Of a stretch of 64,000 nucleotides of DNA, positions 8,425 to 16,497 are shown piece after piece. Under the pieces are notes generated by a model. That model worked only from the letters and a program-made list of their open reading frames with translations, had not been told where the DNA came from and ran no database searches. This DNA comes from Engelhardtia mirabilis (GTDB lineage Bacteria > Planctomycetota > UBA1135 > GCA-002686595): positions 5,146,001 through 5,210,000 of the forward strand of contig NZ_CP036287.1 of NCBI RefSeq assembly GCF_007748095.1. Direction: 5' to 3'. Every line of letters starts with the position of its first letter. Position 1 is the stretch's first letter. The position numbers and the translations under genes are program-made.

Positions 8425-10296
8425 TCAGGAGCCCGGGGTGGGTTCCACGAAGGGCGTCAGATCCACGTCCTGGCCAGGGGCGACCGGGTCATGCAGCGAG
8501 CTCTGAACATCGTTCGCGTTGCTGATCTCGTCGCCGATCAGCTCGCGCAGCTCATCGGAGTAGGCGGCCGTGCGTCGCTCCATCTCCCGCTTGAGGATCG
8601 ACTGGGTGTCCTGGGCCGAGCGCACGATCGTGGGCGTGATGAAGACCATCAGGCTGCGACGCTCCTTGGTCTTCTCCTTGTACTTGAAGAAGAAGCTCAG
8701 GATCGGGATGTCGCCCAGGAAGGGCACCTTGCTCACGCGGTTGAGCTCGATGTCGGTGGACAGGCCACCGATCACCGCGGTCTGCCCGCTCTGCAGCAGC
8801 ATCGAAGTGACGATCGTCGAGGAGCGCACGCGCGGCAGGGCGATGGAGCCCGAGGCGCCCGCTGCGCCGACCGTGAACACGTCGAAGCCGGCCGGAGCCA
8901 GGGAGCTGTCGCCCTGACCGGAGAGGCTGGTCTCCTTCGGGATCACGTCCATGGTCAACGAATTCGTGCCCGGGATGATGTTCGGCACCACCAGGAGCTG
9001 GAAACCGACCTCGACCGGCGAGCCCGAAGCCTCGACCACCGACAGGTTCAAGCCACCAGCCTGGCCCTGCTCGGTTTTGGCCTCGGCGTAGCGGATGGTC
9101 TCGCCGACGAAGATCGTCGCTTCACGACCGTCGAGGGCGATGATCTTGGGCGCCTGCACCACCTGGGTGCGGGTATCGCGCTGCAGCATCCGCAGGGTCG
9201 CGGTGACCCCGGTGAAGGACAGCGCCCCGAAGATCGTCTCCGGCACCACGGTGGTCGAACCCGCGTTGAGCAGCGGGTCGGTGAACGGACCCTGGCCCGA
9301 GTCGTTGGCGATGATGCCATCTTCCCAGCCGCCGTCGCCCAGGTCGAAGGGCAGCTTGATCGGGATCTGACCCATGGTCAGTCCGACACTGGGACCGAAG
9401 TCGCCGTAGTCGACGCCCAAGTTGAGCAGGTCGTCGTTGGTGGTGCTGACGAACTTCACGTCGACGAAGACCTGCATCGGCTCCACGTCGAGGCGCTCGA
9501 TCATCTCGGCGATCTCCGCGTGCACCTGGGCGGTGTCGCGCACGATCAACACGTTCTGGTCGACCACGTAGTCGAGGTCACCGCCGGTGCTCAGCGCGTT
9601 GCGCATGGCCTCGATGATCGGGAAGTCCTTCTCGATCTCGCCGGTCGGCGCCTTGGCGGAGCCCGCGACGAACTCCGAGTTGATCACGGGTACGTAGTTG
9701 CCGCGCGGGCGCAGGTAGCGGAGTTGGTAGCTGCGCGTCTCGAGCTGCGCCTGGAGGGTCAGCGGGTCGACGACCCGCATGATCCCGCGGCCTTCCTCGA
9801 CCACTGCGTAGCCCAGGGTCTTGACCGCCACGTCGAGGGCGTCGCGCCACGGCACGTTGGTCAGGCGCAGGGTCAGCGTTCCGCTGACCTCGGGCGCGAC
9901 CACGATGTTGGCGCCGGAGACCTTGCCGATGGCGTCGATCACCTCGGTCAGGTCCGTGTCCTTGAAGCTGAAGGTGACGCGCGGCGGTCTGGTGAGCGTG
10001 AGCACGCCAGCGGTGCGCTCCTCGACCACGCAGCCCGCGAGCTCGGCGGCCAGCTCGAGCGCTTCGCGCCACGGAACGTCGGTGAGGTCCAGGGAGATCG
10101 CGTCGGACGCGGCTTCCTTGTCGAGGATGACGATGTTGGCGCCGGACTCGTCGCGGAGGAAGTCCACGACTTCCTGGAGCTGACGGCCCTCGAGCCGCAG
10201 CGACACGCGCGCGTCGGGGCTCTGCGCCTGCCCGAATGCCGGCGCAGCGATCGGGAGTGCGGCCGCAGCGGCGACCAGCAGGTGATGGAGCTTCAT
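8425..10296 (-). CDS. pilQ: Type IV pilus secretin PilQ
   Basis: This outer-membrane secretin forms the pilus exit channel. The ATG at 10296 has AGGA a few bases upstream. Residues 1-22 are a signal peptide (MKLHHLLVAAAAALPIAAPAFG). Two secretin/TonB N-terminal (STN-like) repeats follow at about 30-95 and 100-170 (each with a VPWR(E/D)ALE/D segment). An N1-type domain comes next (QNVLIVRDT...EIAEMIERLDV, about 235-270). The C-terminal secretin domain carries VPFLGDIPILSFFF and the LMVFITPTIV ending. No AMIN domains are visible, so the 623-aa protein is leaner than proteobacterial PilQ. It is last in the pilM-pilN-pilO-pilQ order and has no separate pilP before it. Confidence 0.93.
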   Translation of the reverse strand: MKLHHLLVAAAAALPIAAPAFGQAQSPDARVSLRLEGRQLQEVVDFLRDESGANIVILDKEAASDAISLDLTDVPWREALELAAELAGCVVEERTAGVLTLTRPPRVTFSFKDTDLTEVIDAIGKVSGANIVVAPEVSGTLTLRLTNVPWRDALDVAVKTLGYAVVEEGRGIMRVVDPLTLQAQLETRSYQLRYLRPRGNYVPVINSEFVAGSAKAPTGEIEKDFPIIEAMRNALSTGGDLDYVVDQNVLIVRDTAQVHAEIAEMIERLDVEPMQVFVDVKFVSTTNDDLLNLGVDYGDFGPSVGLTMGQIPIKLPFDLGDGGWEDGIIANDSGQGPFTDPLLNAGSTTVVPETIFGALSFTGVTATLRMLQRDTRTQVVQAPKIIALDGREATIFVGETIRYAEAKTEQGQAGGLNLSVVEASGSPVEVGFQLLVVPNIIPGTNSLTMDVIPKETSLSGQGDSSLAPAGFDVFTVGAAGASGSIALPRVRSSTIVTSMLLQSGQTAVIGGLSTDIELNRVSKVPFLGDIPILSFFFKYKEKTKERRSLMVFITPTIVRSAQDTQSILKREMERRTAAYSDELRELIGDEISNANDVQSSLHDPVAPGQDVDLTPFVEPTPGS

Positions 10297-10371
10297 GGGT
10301 GGTTCCTGGGTGCGTGAATCGGACCCGCGCGCAGACCGAGGTGTCGGTGGCCCGCGCGCGGAGTGCTGGGA

Positions 10372-11778
10372 TCAGAAGGGCAGGGTCAGCAAGACCCCAC
10401 GGAAGATGAAGTCGAGCTCGCCGTCACGGACGGCGTAGAGGATCAGGTCGGAGCCGACCAGGTCGTTGGGCGAGAAGGCGTCGCCGTTGATCAGGGCCAC
10501 GCGCTGACCGGGACCGAGATCCACGACCCCGTTCACCACCAGCTCCAGCTGCCCGAAGTCGATCACGGTCTCGGTCTTCTTGCGCAGGTCGTCGATGCGG
10601 TCGACCAGGGGGCGACGGAACTCGTCGATCCCAGCGATCTCGAGCCTCGGCTCGACGTTGCGGTAGGCCTCGAGTGCCATGCCGTACTCACCCGCCGCCA
10701 TGTGCGTCTGCATCGACTCCACGGTCGAGCGCAGCACCTCCACCGGCAGCAGTTCGTCGTCGACTTCGTCGAGGACCGAGCGGATCTCGACCATTCGCTC
10801 GAGCACCCGGCTGCGGAAGCGCTGCTCGGCCGAGACGAAGCTGAGCGACCCCTCCTGCTCCAATCGACGGGCGTCGACCTCGAGCAGTGCCAGGTGCTCT
10901 TCGAGCGCCCTGCGGGCCTTCATCTCCGCAATCAGGTTGGGGGCGTTCTCCCAGGCCTGCAGCAACTCCTCGGCGGTGTCGACCCGGATCTCGAGGGCGT
11001 CGACCAGCTCGAGCTGCTCGGGGATCGGAACCCGCGTCGGCTCGTTGACGCTCAGTCGCGGATCGACCCAAGGGTCGCGGCGGTTGCCAGAGCCCATGTA
11101 CTCGTAGGCCGGAATCTGCAGCTCGCGCTCGCGCGCCGCAATGGCGCCAGCCAGGCGGTCGCGCTTGCGGTCGTAGTTGTCGATCTCGACCGCCTTGATC
11201 CCGCTCTGCGGCGAGTAGACGTAGGTCTCGACTTCCATCTGGACCGAGTGATCCGCCTGGGACACACCGTCCTCGCCGGAGCCACGCTTGGCGGCGCGCA
11301 GCTTGAAGCTGGGCACTCGCATGAAGCGCTGGTGGCTCTCGATCAGGTCGAGGAAGGTCAGCATCTCGAAGCCGTCGGCCTCGAACTGGATGTTGTAGGC
11401 GACCCGCTGGAAGTCCTCCTTGTCCTTGGTCTTCTTGGACGTCCCCGGCGTCGTGTCGCGGATCGAGCTGATGACCACGCCCGAGTCCTGCTCGAAGTCG
11501 CGCAGGGTCCGGACGAAGTTCAGGATCTCGTCGTCGTTGGGCAGGATCGTCGCGATGATCTCGTCGGTCTCGCGGGCCAGGATGACCTCGTGCTCGACCT
11601 CGGGGGTCGTACGCACCAGGGCCCGGTCGCGGGCGATCTGGGACTCGAGGTCCTCGATGCGCTGACGCTTGGTGTCGAGCGACCCGCTCTGCATGTAGAG
11701 CAGGCCACCCAGGGCGAGGGCGATGCCGGTGCCCGAGGCGACGGCGATCGCAAGCTGCTTCTTCTCTTCCATGGCCAT
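10372..11778 (-). CDS. pilO: PilO-like assembly protein with long C-terminal extension
   Basis: The first 210 residues fit PilO: a short cytoplasmic end, one membrane segment at about 8-28 (AIAVASGTGIALALGGLLYM), a coiled coil, and a ferredoxin-like domain (QFEADGFEMLTFLDLIES). PilO pairs with PilN in the inner-membrane alignment complex. The protein is 468 aa, about twice the usual length. The extra part is helical (about 260-400). It ends in a small beta domain (VVDLGPGQRVALINGDAFSPNDL) resembling the GspB/PilP-type homology region. This suggests it also does the PilP job of contacting the secretin. It starts 4 nt after the pilN stop. A second ATG is at 11772. Confidence 0.8.
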   Translation of the reverse strand: MAMEEKKQLAIAVASGTGIALALGGLLYMQSGSLDTKRQRIEDLESQIARDRALVRTTPEVEHEVILARETDEIIATILPNDDEILNFVRTLRDFEQDSGVVISSIRDTTPGTSKKTKDKEDFQRVAYNIQFEADGFEMLTFLDLIESHQRFMRVPSFKLRAAKRGSGEDGVSQADHSVQMEVETYVYSPQSGIKAVEIDNYDRKRDRLAGAIAARERELQIPAYEYMGSGNRRDPWVDPRLSVNEPTRVPIPEQLELVDALEIRVDTAEELLQAWENAPNLIAEMKARRALEEHLALLEVDARRLEQEGSLSFVSAEQRFRSRVLERMVEIRSVLDEVDDELLPVEVLRSTVESMQTHMAAGEYGMALEAYRNVEPRLEIAGIDEFRRPLVDRIDDLRKKTETVIDFGQLELVVNGVVDLGPGQRVALINGDAFSPNDLVGSDLILYAVRDGELDFIFRGVLLTLPF

Positions 11779-11782
11779 GGGA

Positions 11783-12460
11783 TCAGCCCTCCTTCTTCTC
11801 GGCCGGCTTCTTGGCCGCCGCGACGGTTTGGGGCGGTTCCATCTCGTAGTCGAGGGTGAAGGAGAAGACCTCTGCGGGGATCAAGTCGGGGTCCTTGGTG
11901 TTGCGCTGCCCCTCGGGCGGCGCGGGCTCCTGGAAGCTCTCCGCGAAGGGCGAGTTCTGCAGGTCCTCGAAGAAGTTCGCGACCAGGCCGAAGTCTCCGT
12001 CGCCCGAGTGGGCGTTGGCGCGCAGGTTGCCGCCACTGGTGGCGCCCTTCTTGAGCTTGGTGGCGTCCGTCTGGACCACGTTCAGGTCGTCCATCCAGAT
12101 CAGGTAGCGTTCGTCGCCGTCGCCGCCGCGGTTGATCACGTCGACGAGCTGGTCGATCTTCTCGGTCCAGCTGATGCGTTGGCTGACGATCTCGTCGAGG
12201 GTGCCCTCGCGAGACTCGAACAAGCGCTTCTCCTTCTCGAGCGACTTGTGGAAGTCCACCAGCGGCCCGAGGGTCGAGGCGTCGGACTCGAGCACCTCGA
12301 GTTGGCTCTCGGCCTCGGCCACGGGGCCGAAGGCGTTCCAGATCCAGAAGGAGAGCAGGCTGACGTTGATCGTCACGCCAGCGGCCACGGCGCCCATCAG
12401 GCGGATCGGGGTCCGCCGCGCGCGGCGGTACTCGTCGGGCAGTAGGTTGATTGAGATCAC
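11783..12460 (-). CDS. pilN: Type IV pilus inner-membrane protein PilN
   Basis: The 225-aa protein begins MISINLLPDEYR, the conserved N-terminal INLLP motif that inserts into the PilM groove. A single membrane segment lies at about 23-42. A coiled coil (about 45-90) and a periplasmic domain with a poorly structured Lys/Pro-rich tail follow. Its ATG overlaps the pilM stop by 4 nt, indicating translational coupling. With PilM and PilO it forms the assembly platform that transmits force from the motor ATPases. Confidence 0.92.
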   Translation of the reverse strand: MISINLLPDEYRRARRTPIRLMGAVAAGVTINVSLLSFWIWNAFGPVAEAESQLEVLESDASTLGPLVDFHKSLEKEKRLFESREGTLDEIVSQRISWTEKIDQLVDVINRGGDGDERYLIWMDDLNVVQTDATKLKKGATSGGNLRANAHSGDGDFGLVANFFEDLQNSPFAESFQEPAPPEGQRNTKDPDLIPAEVFSFTLDYEMEPPQTVAAAKKPAEKKEG

Positions 12461-13572
12461 GCGACCCTCACTCGGCTGGCGAGCCCGATGGCGACGGCCA
12501 GCGTCGATGCGCAGGCCTCGAGTTCTTCGACGTCGACGCGGCTGGCGTCAACACGCAGCCCGTCCAGGGGATTCCAGGTGCGAGTCGGGCGACCGGTGCC
12601 CTGCTCGACCGCATTCACGAAGCCGGGGGCGAGGATCCCGCCGCCGGAGAGCAGGATCTCGTCGACGCGCACACCCTCGCGGTTCTCGACGAAGTCGAGC
12701 GACAGCGAGAGCTCGGAGACAAGGTCCTCGATCACGGGCGCGATCGCGCGACCGACTTCGACCTCGCGATCGCCGCTGTCGCGCTTGATCGCCTCGGCCT
12801 CGAAGGGCTCCAGGCCCAAGCGGCGCGCGGTGGCCTTGGTCATGTCGCTGCCGCCGATGCCGATCTCGCGGCTGAAGCAGGTCTCTCCGCCACGCAGCAC
12901 GTTGATCTGGGTGCGGGTCGAGCCGACGTCCACCAGGGCGGTGGCGACGTCCTCTTCGCCCCGGGCCTGCTCGCCTTCGCACAGCTCCCAGGCGTTGCCC
13001 AGAGCGAAGACGTCCACGTCGACCACGACGGGGCTCAGGCCGTTGACGACCAGGTCGTCGAGCTGTCGGTGGACGACGCCCTTCTGGCAGGCGACGAGGA
13101 CGACGCCCATCTGCGGCTCGCCGTTCTCACCCTCGAGGGAGCCGTTGCTGTCGAGCCGGTGGCAGTCCAAGAGGACCTCGTCCGGATCGAAGGGCAGGTA
13201 CTTGTCCGACTCGAAGCGGATGGCCTGGGCCAACTCGGAGTCCGACATGGGGACCATCGAGATGTAGCGCACGACCACCGCCTGGCCCGCGACGGAGGTC
13301 GCCACCTGCTTGGAGCGAAACTCTCCCTTCGAGAGCAGTTCGGCGACCGCTTCGGCGCGCTCGCCCTCGGGGGGCAACTCGATGCGGGCGAAACCGGTGA
13401 TGACCGGTTCGGGCCCGTCCATCGTGATCTCGACCGCCTTCAGGGCCTGGCTGCCGAGGTCCAGACCGATGACGCTCTTGGCTCTGCGGAACAAGTGGGA
13501 CTCCCCGTGGGATGGGCCCGCGCCTTGCTTGGGCGGCGTCGGGCCGGTGAAGAACCTGCGCAGGGGCGCCAA
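12457..13572 (-). CDS. pilM: Type IV pilus actin-like ATPase PilM
   Basis: PilM is a cytoplasmic actin-fold protein that binds PilN. The actin signature motifs are visible: SVIGLDLGSQALKAVEI (phosphate 1, about residues 33-49), VATALVDVGSTRTQINVL (phosphate 2, about 210-227) and ILLSGGGILAPGF (adenosine, about 310-322). The start is TTG at 13572 with GGGAG about 9 nt upstream; the first 30 residues are variable and a later start is possible. It is the first gene of the pilMNOQ unit. Confidence 0.93.
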   Translation of the reverse strand: MAPLRRFFTGPTPPKQGAGPSHGESHLFRRAKSVIGLDLGSQALKAVEITMDGPEPVITGFARIELPPEGERAEAVAELLSKGEFRSKQVATSVAGQAVVVRYISMVPMSDSELAQAIRFESDKYLPFDPDEVLLDCHRLDSNGSLEGENGEPQMGVVLVACQKGVVHRQLDDLVVNGLSPVVVDVDVFALGNAWELCEGEQARGEEDVATALVDVGSTRTQINVLRGGETCFSREIGIGGSDMTKATARRLGLEPFEAEAIKRDSGDREVEVGRAIAPVIEDLVSELSLSLDFVENREGVRVDEILLSGGGILAPGFVNAVEQGTGRPTRTWNPLDGLRVDASRVDVEELEACASTLAVAIGLASRVRVA

Positions 13573-13816
13573 TGAGGACGCTCCCGTCGCGGTTTGTCTT
13601 CGACCCGGGTCTCGGGGGAGATTGAGGGCGCTCCGGAAAAGGGGCGGCCTGAGAGCCGATCTGGGTCAGCCGCTCGAAGGCCGTGACCGAACGGCGGGAC
13701 AACGAGATCGGACAGAGAAACAATTGCCCGGAAGTCCTTTCCGAGCCCAACGGCGGACCACGTTCGCGCCGCACCGCGCAGGCCACCCGCTCGCTGTCGT
13801 GGCGCTGGCGCGACCC

Positions 13817-14092
13817 TCAGTCGAGCTCGCCGAAACCCGCCGAGAACAACCCGGACACGGCGCTCAGCAGACTCTCGGCGTCCTCACCGCTGGCGAAGAG
13901 TTCGAGGCGCGCGCCATAGGCGGCATTCAAGGTCATCAGCTCGAGGATGCTCTTGCCGTTGACCGTACGCCCGTCGTAGGCGACCCGCAGTTCGGACCGG
14001 AACCCCAGGGCCGTGGACACGACCGCGTGACAGGGACGCGCATGCAGTCCCTGGGAGTTGCAGACCTCGACCTCGAGCTTCTGGCTCGTCAC
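13817..14092 (-). CDS. HPr-family phosphocarrier protein (NPr/HPr)
   Basis: A 91-aa HPr-family protein from GTG 14092. The phosphorylatable histidine is His17 in GLHARPCHAVV, and a regulatory serine is in place (Ser48 in VNGKSILELM). It accepts phosphate from PTS enzyme I and passes it to EIIA proteins. It lies just downstream of a nitrogen-type EIIA, so it is probably the NPr of a PTS-Ntr regulatory chain rather than part of a sugar transporter. No enzyme I, HPr kinase or sugar permease gene is in the window. The frame stays open upstream, but the family starts here. Confidence 0.93.
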   Translation of the reverse strand: MTSQKLEVEVCNSQGLHARPCHAVVSTALGFRSELRVAYDGRTVNGKSILELMTLNAAYGARLELFASGEDAESLLSAVSGLFSAGFGELD

Positions 14093-14199
14093 GTCTCGTT
14101 TGGATCCGAACACGCGGTGCTTCTCGGGTTGCGACCCCGGCCCCGGCAGCGCCTCTCTGGCGCCCATGGCACGGGGGGACGACCGGCCACGATCGACGC

Positions 14200-14694
14200 T
14201 CAGACGACCGACATCTCTTTCAGGAGATCGACCAGCTCGGTGCGGTTCTTGGCGCTGATCGCAAAGCGACGGAAGTCGTCGTGGCGCCCCAGGCGTGAGA
14301 TCCAGCGCATCATCTCGAGATGGCGCTCGGGGTCGTGCTCGTCGGTCGCCTCGGCCGGCCGCAGCACCATGAAGAAAAGCTGGACCGGGGCGCCGTCGAT
14401 GGCGCGCCAATCGACACCATCCGGATGGACCGAGAGGCTGCAGAGCGCCCGATCGAGGCCCTCGAGCTTGACGTGCGGAATGGCCACGCCCATTCCGACT
14501 CCGGTGGAGGCCAACTTCTCACGGGCGACCAGGGCCTCGATCGCCGGCTCGGCCAGGGCGCTCTCCAGTTGGTCCGACTTGATCAGTCCGTCGACGAGCT
14601 CACCGAAGATCGACTCGTGATCGGTTCCCTTCAGCTTCAGGATGCAGGCCTTGGGCTTGAAGAGCTTCCAGGCGGCTTGGACGCGGATCGTCAT
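14200..14694 (-). CDS. ptsN: PTS nitrogen-regulatory EIIA protein
   Basis: A 164-aa fructose/mannitol-type EIIA domain. The active histidine is His74 in GVGMGVAIPHVK, with the usual conserved segment before it (ALVAREKLASTG). EIIA-Ntr proteins are regulatory phosphate acceptors that affect potassium and nitrogen balance and cell-envelope responses. The position between hpf and an HPr gene near rpoN is classical for ptsN. No membrane domain is attached, so it is not a transporter subunit. Confidence 0.92.
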   Translation of the reverse strand: MTIRVQAAWKLFKPKACILKLKGTDHESIFGELVDGLIKSDQLESALAEPAIEALVAREKLASTGVGMGVAIPHVKLEGLDRALCSLSVHPDGVDWRAIDGAPVQLFFMVLRPAEATDEHDPERHLEMMRWISRLGRHDDFRRFAISAKNRTELVDLLKEMSVV

Positions 14695-14806
14695 CGGGTT
14701 GGGGCTGGGCAGCGTGAATCTGGACTTCGGGCGACGGTGGCGAATCGGAAGAGACTAGCAGATCGGCCGCAGTCCTGCCCCGGGGGCCCTGGAGGGCTGA
14801 ATTGGG

Positions 14807-14842
14807 GCGCGCCCACGCCCCACCAGGGGTGCGTGGGCGCGC
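14807..14842 (-). terminator. Strong hairpin between hpf and ptsN
   Basis: A perfect 12-bp stem (GCGCGCCCACGC at 14807-14818 with GCGTGGGCGCGC at 14831-14842) lies about 80 nt past the hpf stop on the minus strand. The tail CCAATTC has no real U-run. It may end or attenuate the hpf transcript ahead of ptsN. Confidence 0.5.
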
Positions 14843-14921
14843 CGCGGAAGGGATCCGGGCTCCTCCAGGGACCCGGGCCCGCCTGCCGGGGGTCGGCTGC
14901 CAGCCGCGCCCCCCCGGGGAC

Positions 14922-15239
14922 TCATTCCTCCTCGGACCGTCCCTGCCGGCGGCTGCCGGAGAGCTTCTCCTTGTGCTTGCGCAGCGCGCGAGCCATGCGA
15001 TCCACCGACTCGTCGAGGGCCTGACTCAGGGTCGGCGCCTTGGAGTCCACCACTAGCACGACCCCGCGCCGGGCATTGGCGACGAGCTCGACTCGGTGAG
15101 AATCCGGCTCCTGGTCGAGTACGGCACGAATGGACTGGGTCCGATCGAAGAAACGGGCGAGACCCTGGAGCTTGTCCTCGACCTGCTCGCGCACGTTCGT
15201 CGGATAGCTGGAGTGGGGGATCGACACTTCGACGTTCAT
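14922..15239 (-). CDS. hpf: Ribosome hibernation-promoting factor, short form
   Basis: A 105-aa HPF/YfiA protein that binds the small-subunit decoding channel in resting cells. ATG at 15239 is preceded by GGGAG. Family marks include the opening MNVEVSIPHSSYPTNVREQVEDK, the RVELVANARRGVVLVVDSKAPTLSQALDESVDRMARALRKHKEKL core (alpha2 and basic patch) and a short charged tail. It lacks the C-terminal dimerisation domain of long HPF. It sits between truA and ptsN in the rpoN-linked cluster, as hpf does in proteobacteria. Confidence 0.93.
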   Translation of the reverse strand: MNVEVSIPHSSYPTNVREQVEDKLQGLARFFDRTQSIRAVLDQEPDSHRVELVANARRGVVLVVDSKAPTLSQALDESVDRMARALRKHKEKLSGSRRQGRSEEE

Positions 15240-15661
15240 CGAGACTCCCGATGTTGGGCTGGCATACGCCGCGTAGCGCGGTCCTGCCGGCATCTTGCTT
15301 GCTCCGGTTCGCGCGGGCCCCTTGCCCCCCCGATCCCGCGCTCCTCCCCTTCGGTCGCGACCCGCGCCGGGCTCGACCTTCAAACCGGGATTCACCCCGG
15401 GAAGCGAGCGCGGGGTGGGTGCGACCAGCCGGGGCTCGGCGGGCTGCGGCTGACGCCTGGGGGGAGAGGCTCATCGTGCGGACCGCTCCGGTGGTCGCAG
15501 TCCCTGTCCGCGGGGTCGCGGACGCGCGGGGACCCGGCCCTCGGAGATCGGCTCCACCCTAGCAGGCCGCCGCGGACCTGGTGCGCGGCCCGACGTCCTG
15601 TCTCGAAACTGCCCAGGGACAGCCCTCGGGCGGGCACGTAGGGCCCAGCGACGCCCCGCCG
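15240..15661. other. Gap between truA and hpf
   Basis: About 420 bases without a supported gene. A 7-bp hairpin (CACCCCG/CGGGGTG, 15393-15417) and several GC-rich blocks are visible. No -35/-10 pair is convincing, and no RNA family was recognised. It presumably carries the promoter and leader for hpf-ptsN-HPr. Confidence 0.4.
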
Positions 15662-16459
15662 TCAGCCCTGGAACAGCCCGGCGGCCCCGCGTGGGCCGGC
15701 CAGGCGTCCCGTGAAACAGCGCTCCGGATAGCGGACCCGCAGTAGCCACAGGCCCCCCGCGGGCGCGGTGGCACCCGCCCGCCGCCGGTCGCCCGAGGCC
15801 AGGATCGCATCCACGTCGCTCGGCACGAGGCGCCCCCGCCCCACATCGATCAGCGTGCCGGCGATGGTGCGGACCATGTTGTAGAGGAAGCCGTTGCCTT
15901 GGACGACGATGGCGAAGCGGTCGCGACGGGCCACCAGGCGCACGTGCTCGACCGTGCGCACGGTCGAGGTGCGGGGCGAGCCCGAGCTCGCCAGGGCCGC
16001 AAAGTCCCGCTGGCCCAGGAACCTCGATGCCGCGTCGCGCATGGCGGCCTGGTCGAGGGGCTCACGGGTCCAATGGAATTGCCCCTCGGCGAAGGGCGGG
16101 CGAAAGGGGGTGGTGACGGTCAGGTAGAGGTAGCGCTTGCCGGTGGCGCTGAAGCGCGCGTGAAAATCGTCGGGGCAGGTCTCCACCCGACGCACCACCA
16201 CGCCCTCGTCCAGGTGAGCGTTCAGGGCGTGGCACAGGCGCTGGTCGTCGAGGGACGTGTCCACGTGGCAGCTCGCCACTTGGCCCAGGGCGTGGACCCC
16301 GGTGTCGGTTCGGCCAGCGCCGTGCACGACCACCCGGTCACCGAGCAACGACTCGAGCCCCTCCTCGACGGCCTGTTGCACGGAACCGAAGCCCTCCTGG
16401 CGCTGCCAGCCGAAGAAGCGCGAGCCGTCGTAGGCGATCAACAGGCGGACGTTTCGCAT
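15662..16459 (-). CDS. truA: tRNA pseudouridine(38-40) synthase TruA
   Basis: A 265-aa TruA that isomerises uridines 38-40 in the tRNA anticodon stem. The start YDGSRFFGWQRQ and the catalytic motif GAGRTDTGVHALGQVASC (Asp nucleophile in RTD) are intact. FHARFSATGKRYLYL and the C-terminal FLYNMVRTIAGTLIDVGRGR are also conserved. It starts about 40 nt after rpoN on the same strand, which is not the classical neighbour for either gene. Length is normal. Confidence 0.97.
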   Translation of the reverse strand: MRNVRLLIAYDGSRFFGWQRQEGFGSVQQAVEEGLESLLGDRVVVHGAGRTDTGVHALGQVASCHVDTSLDDQRLCHALNAHLDEGVVVRRVETCPDDFHARFSATGKRYLYLTVTTPFRPPFAEGQFHWTREPLDQAAMRDAASRFLGQRDFAALASSGSPRTSTVRTVEHVRLVARRDRFAIVVQGNGFLYNMVRTIAGTLIDVGRGRLVPSDVDAILASGDRRRAGATAPAGGLWLLRVRYPERCFTGRLAGPRGAAGLFQG

Positions 16460-16497
16460 CGCGCCGGGAGTCTACCCATCGACGCGGCGAGCTCGGG

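Noticed and set aside
13720..13750. Short resemblance to the conserved P4 segment of RNase P RNA upstream of pilM
   Set aside because: Only a scrambled match (GCCCGGAAGTCCTTTCC). The invariant GAGGAAAGTCCGGGC order and pairing partners are missing.
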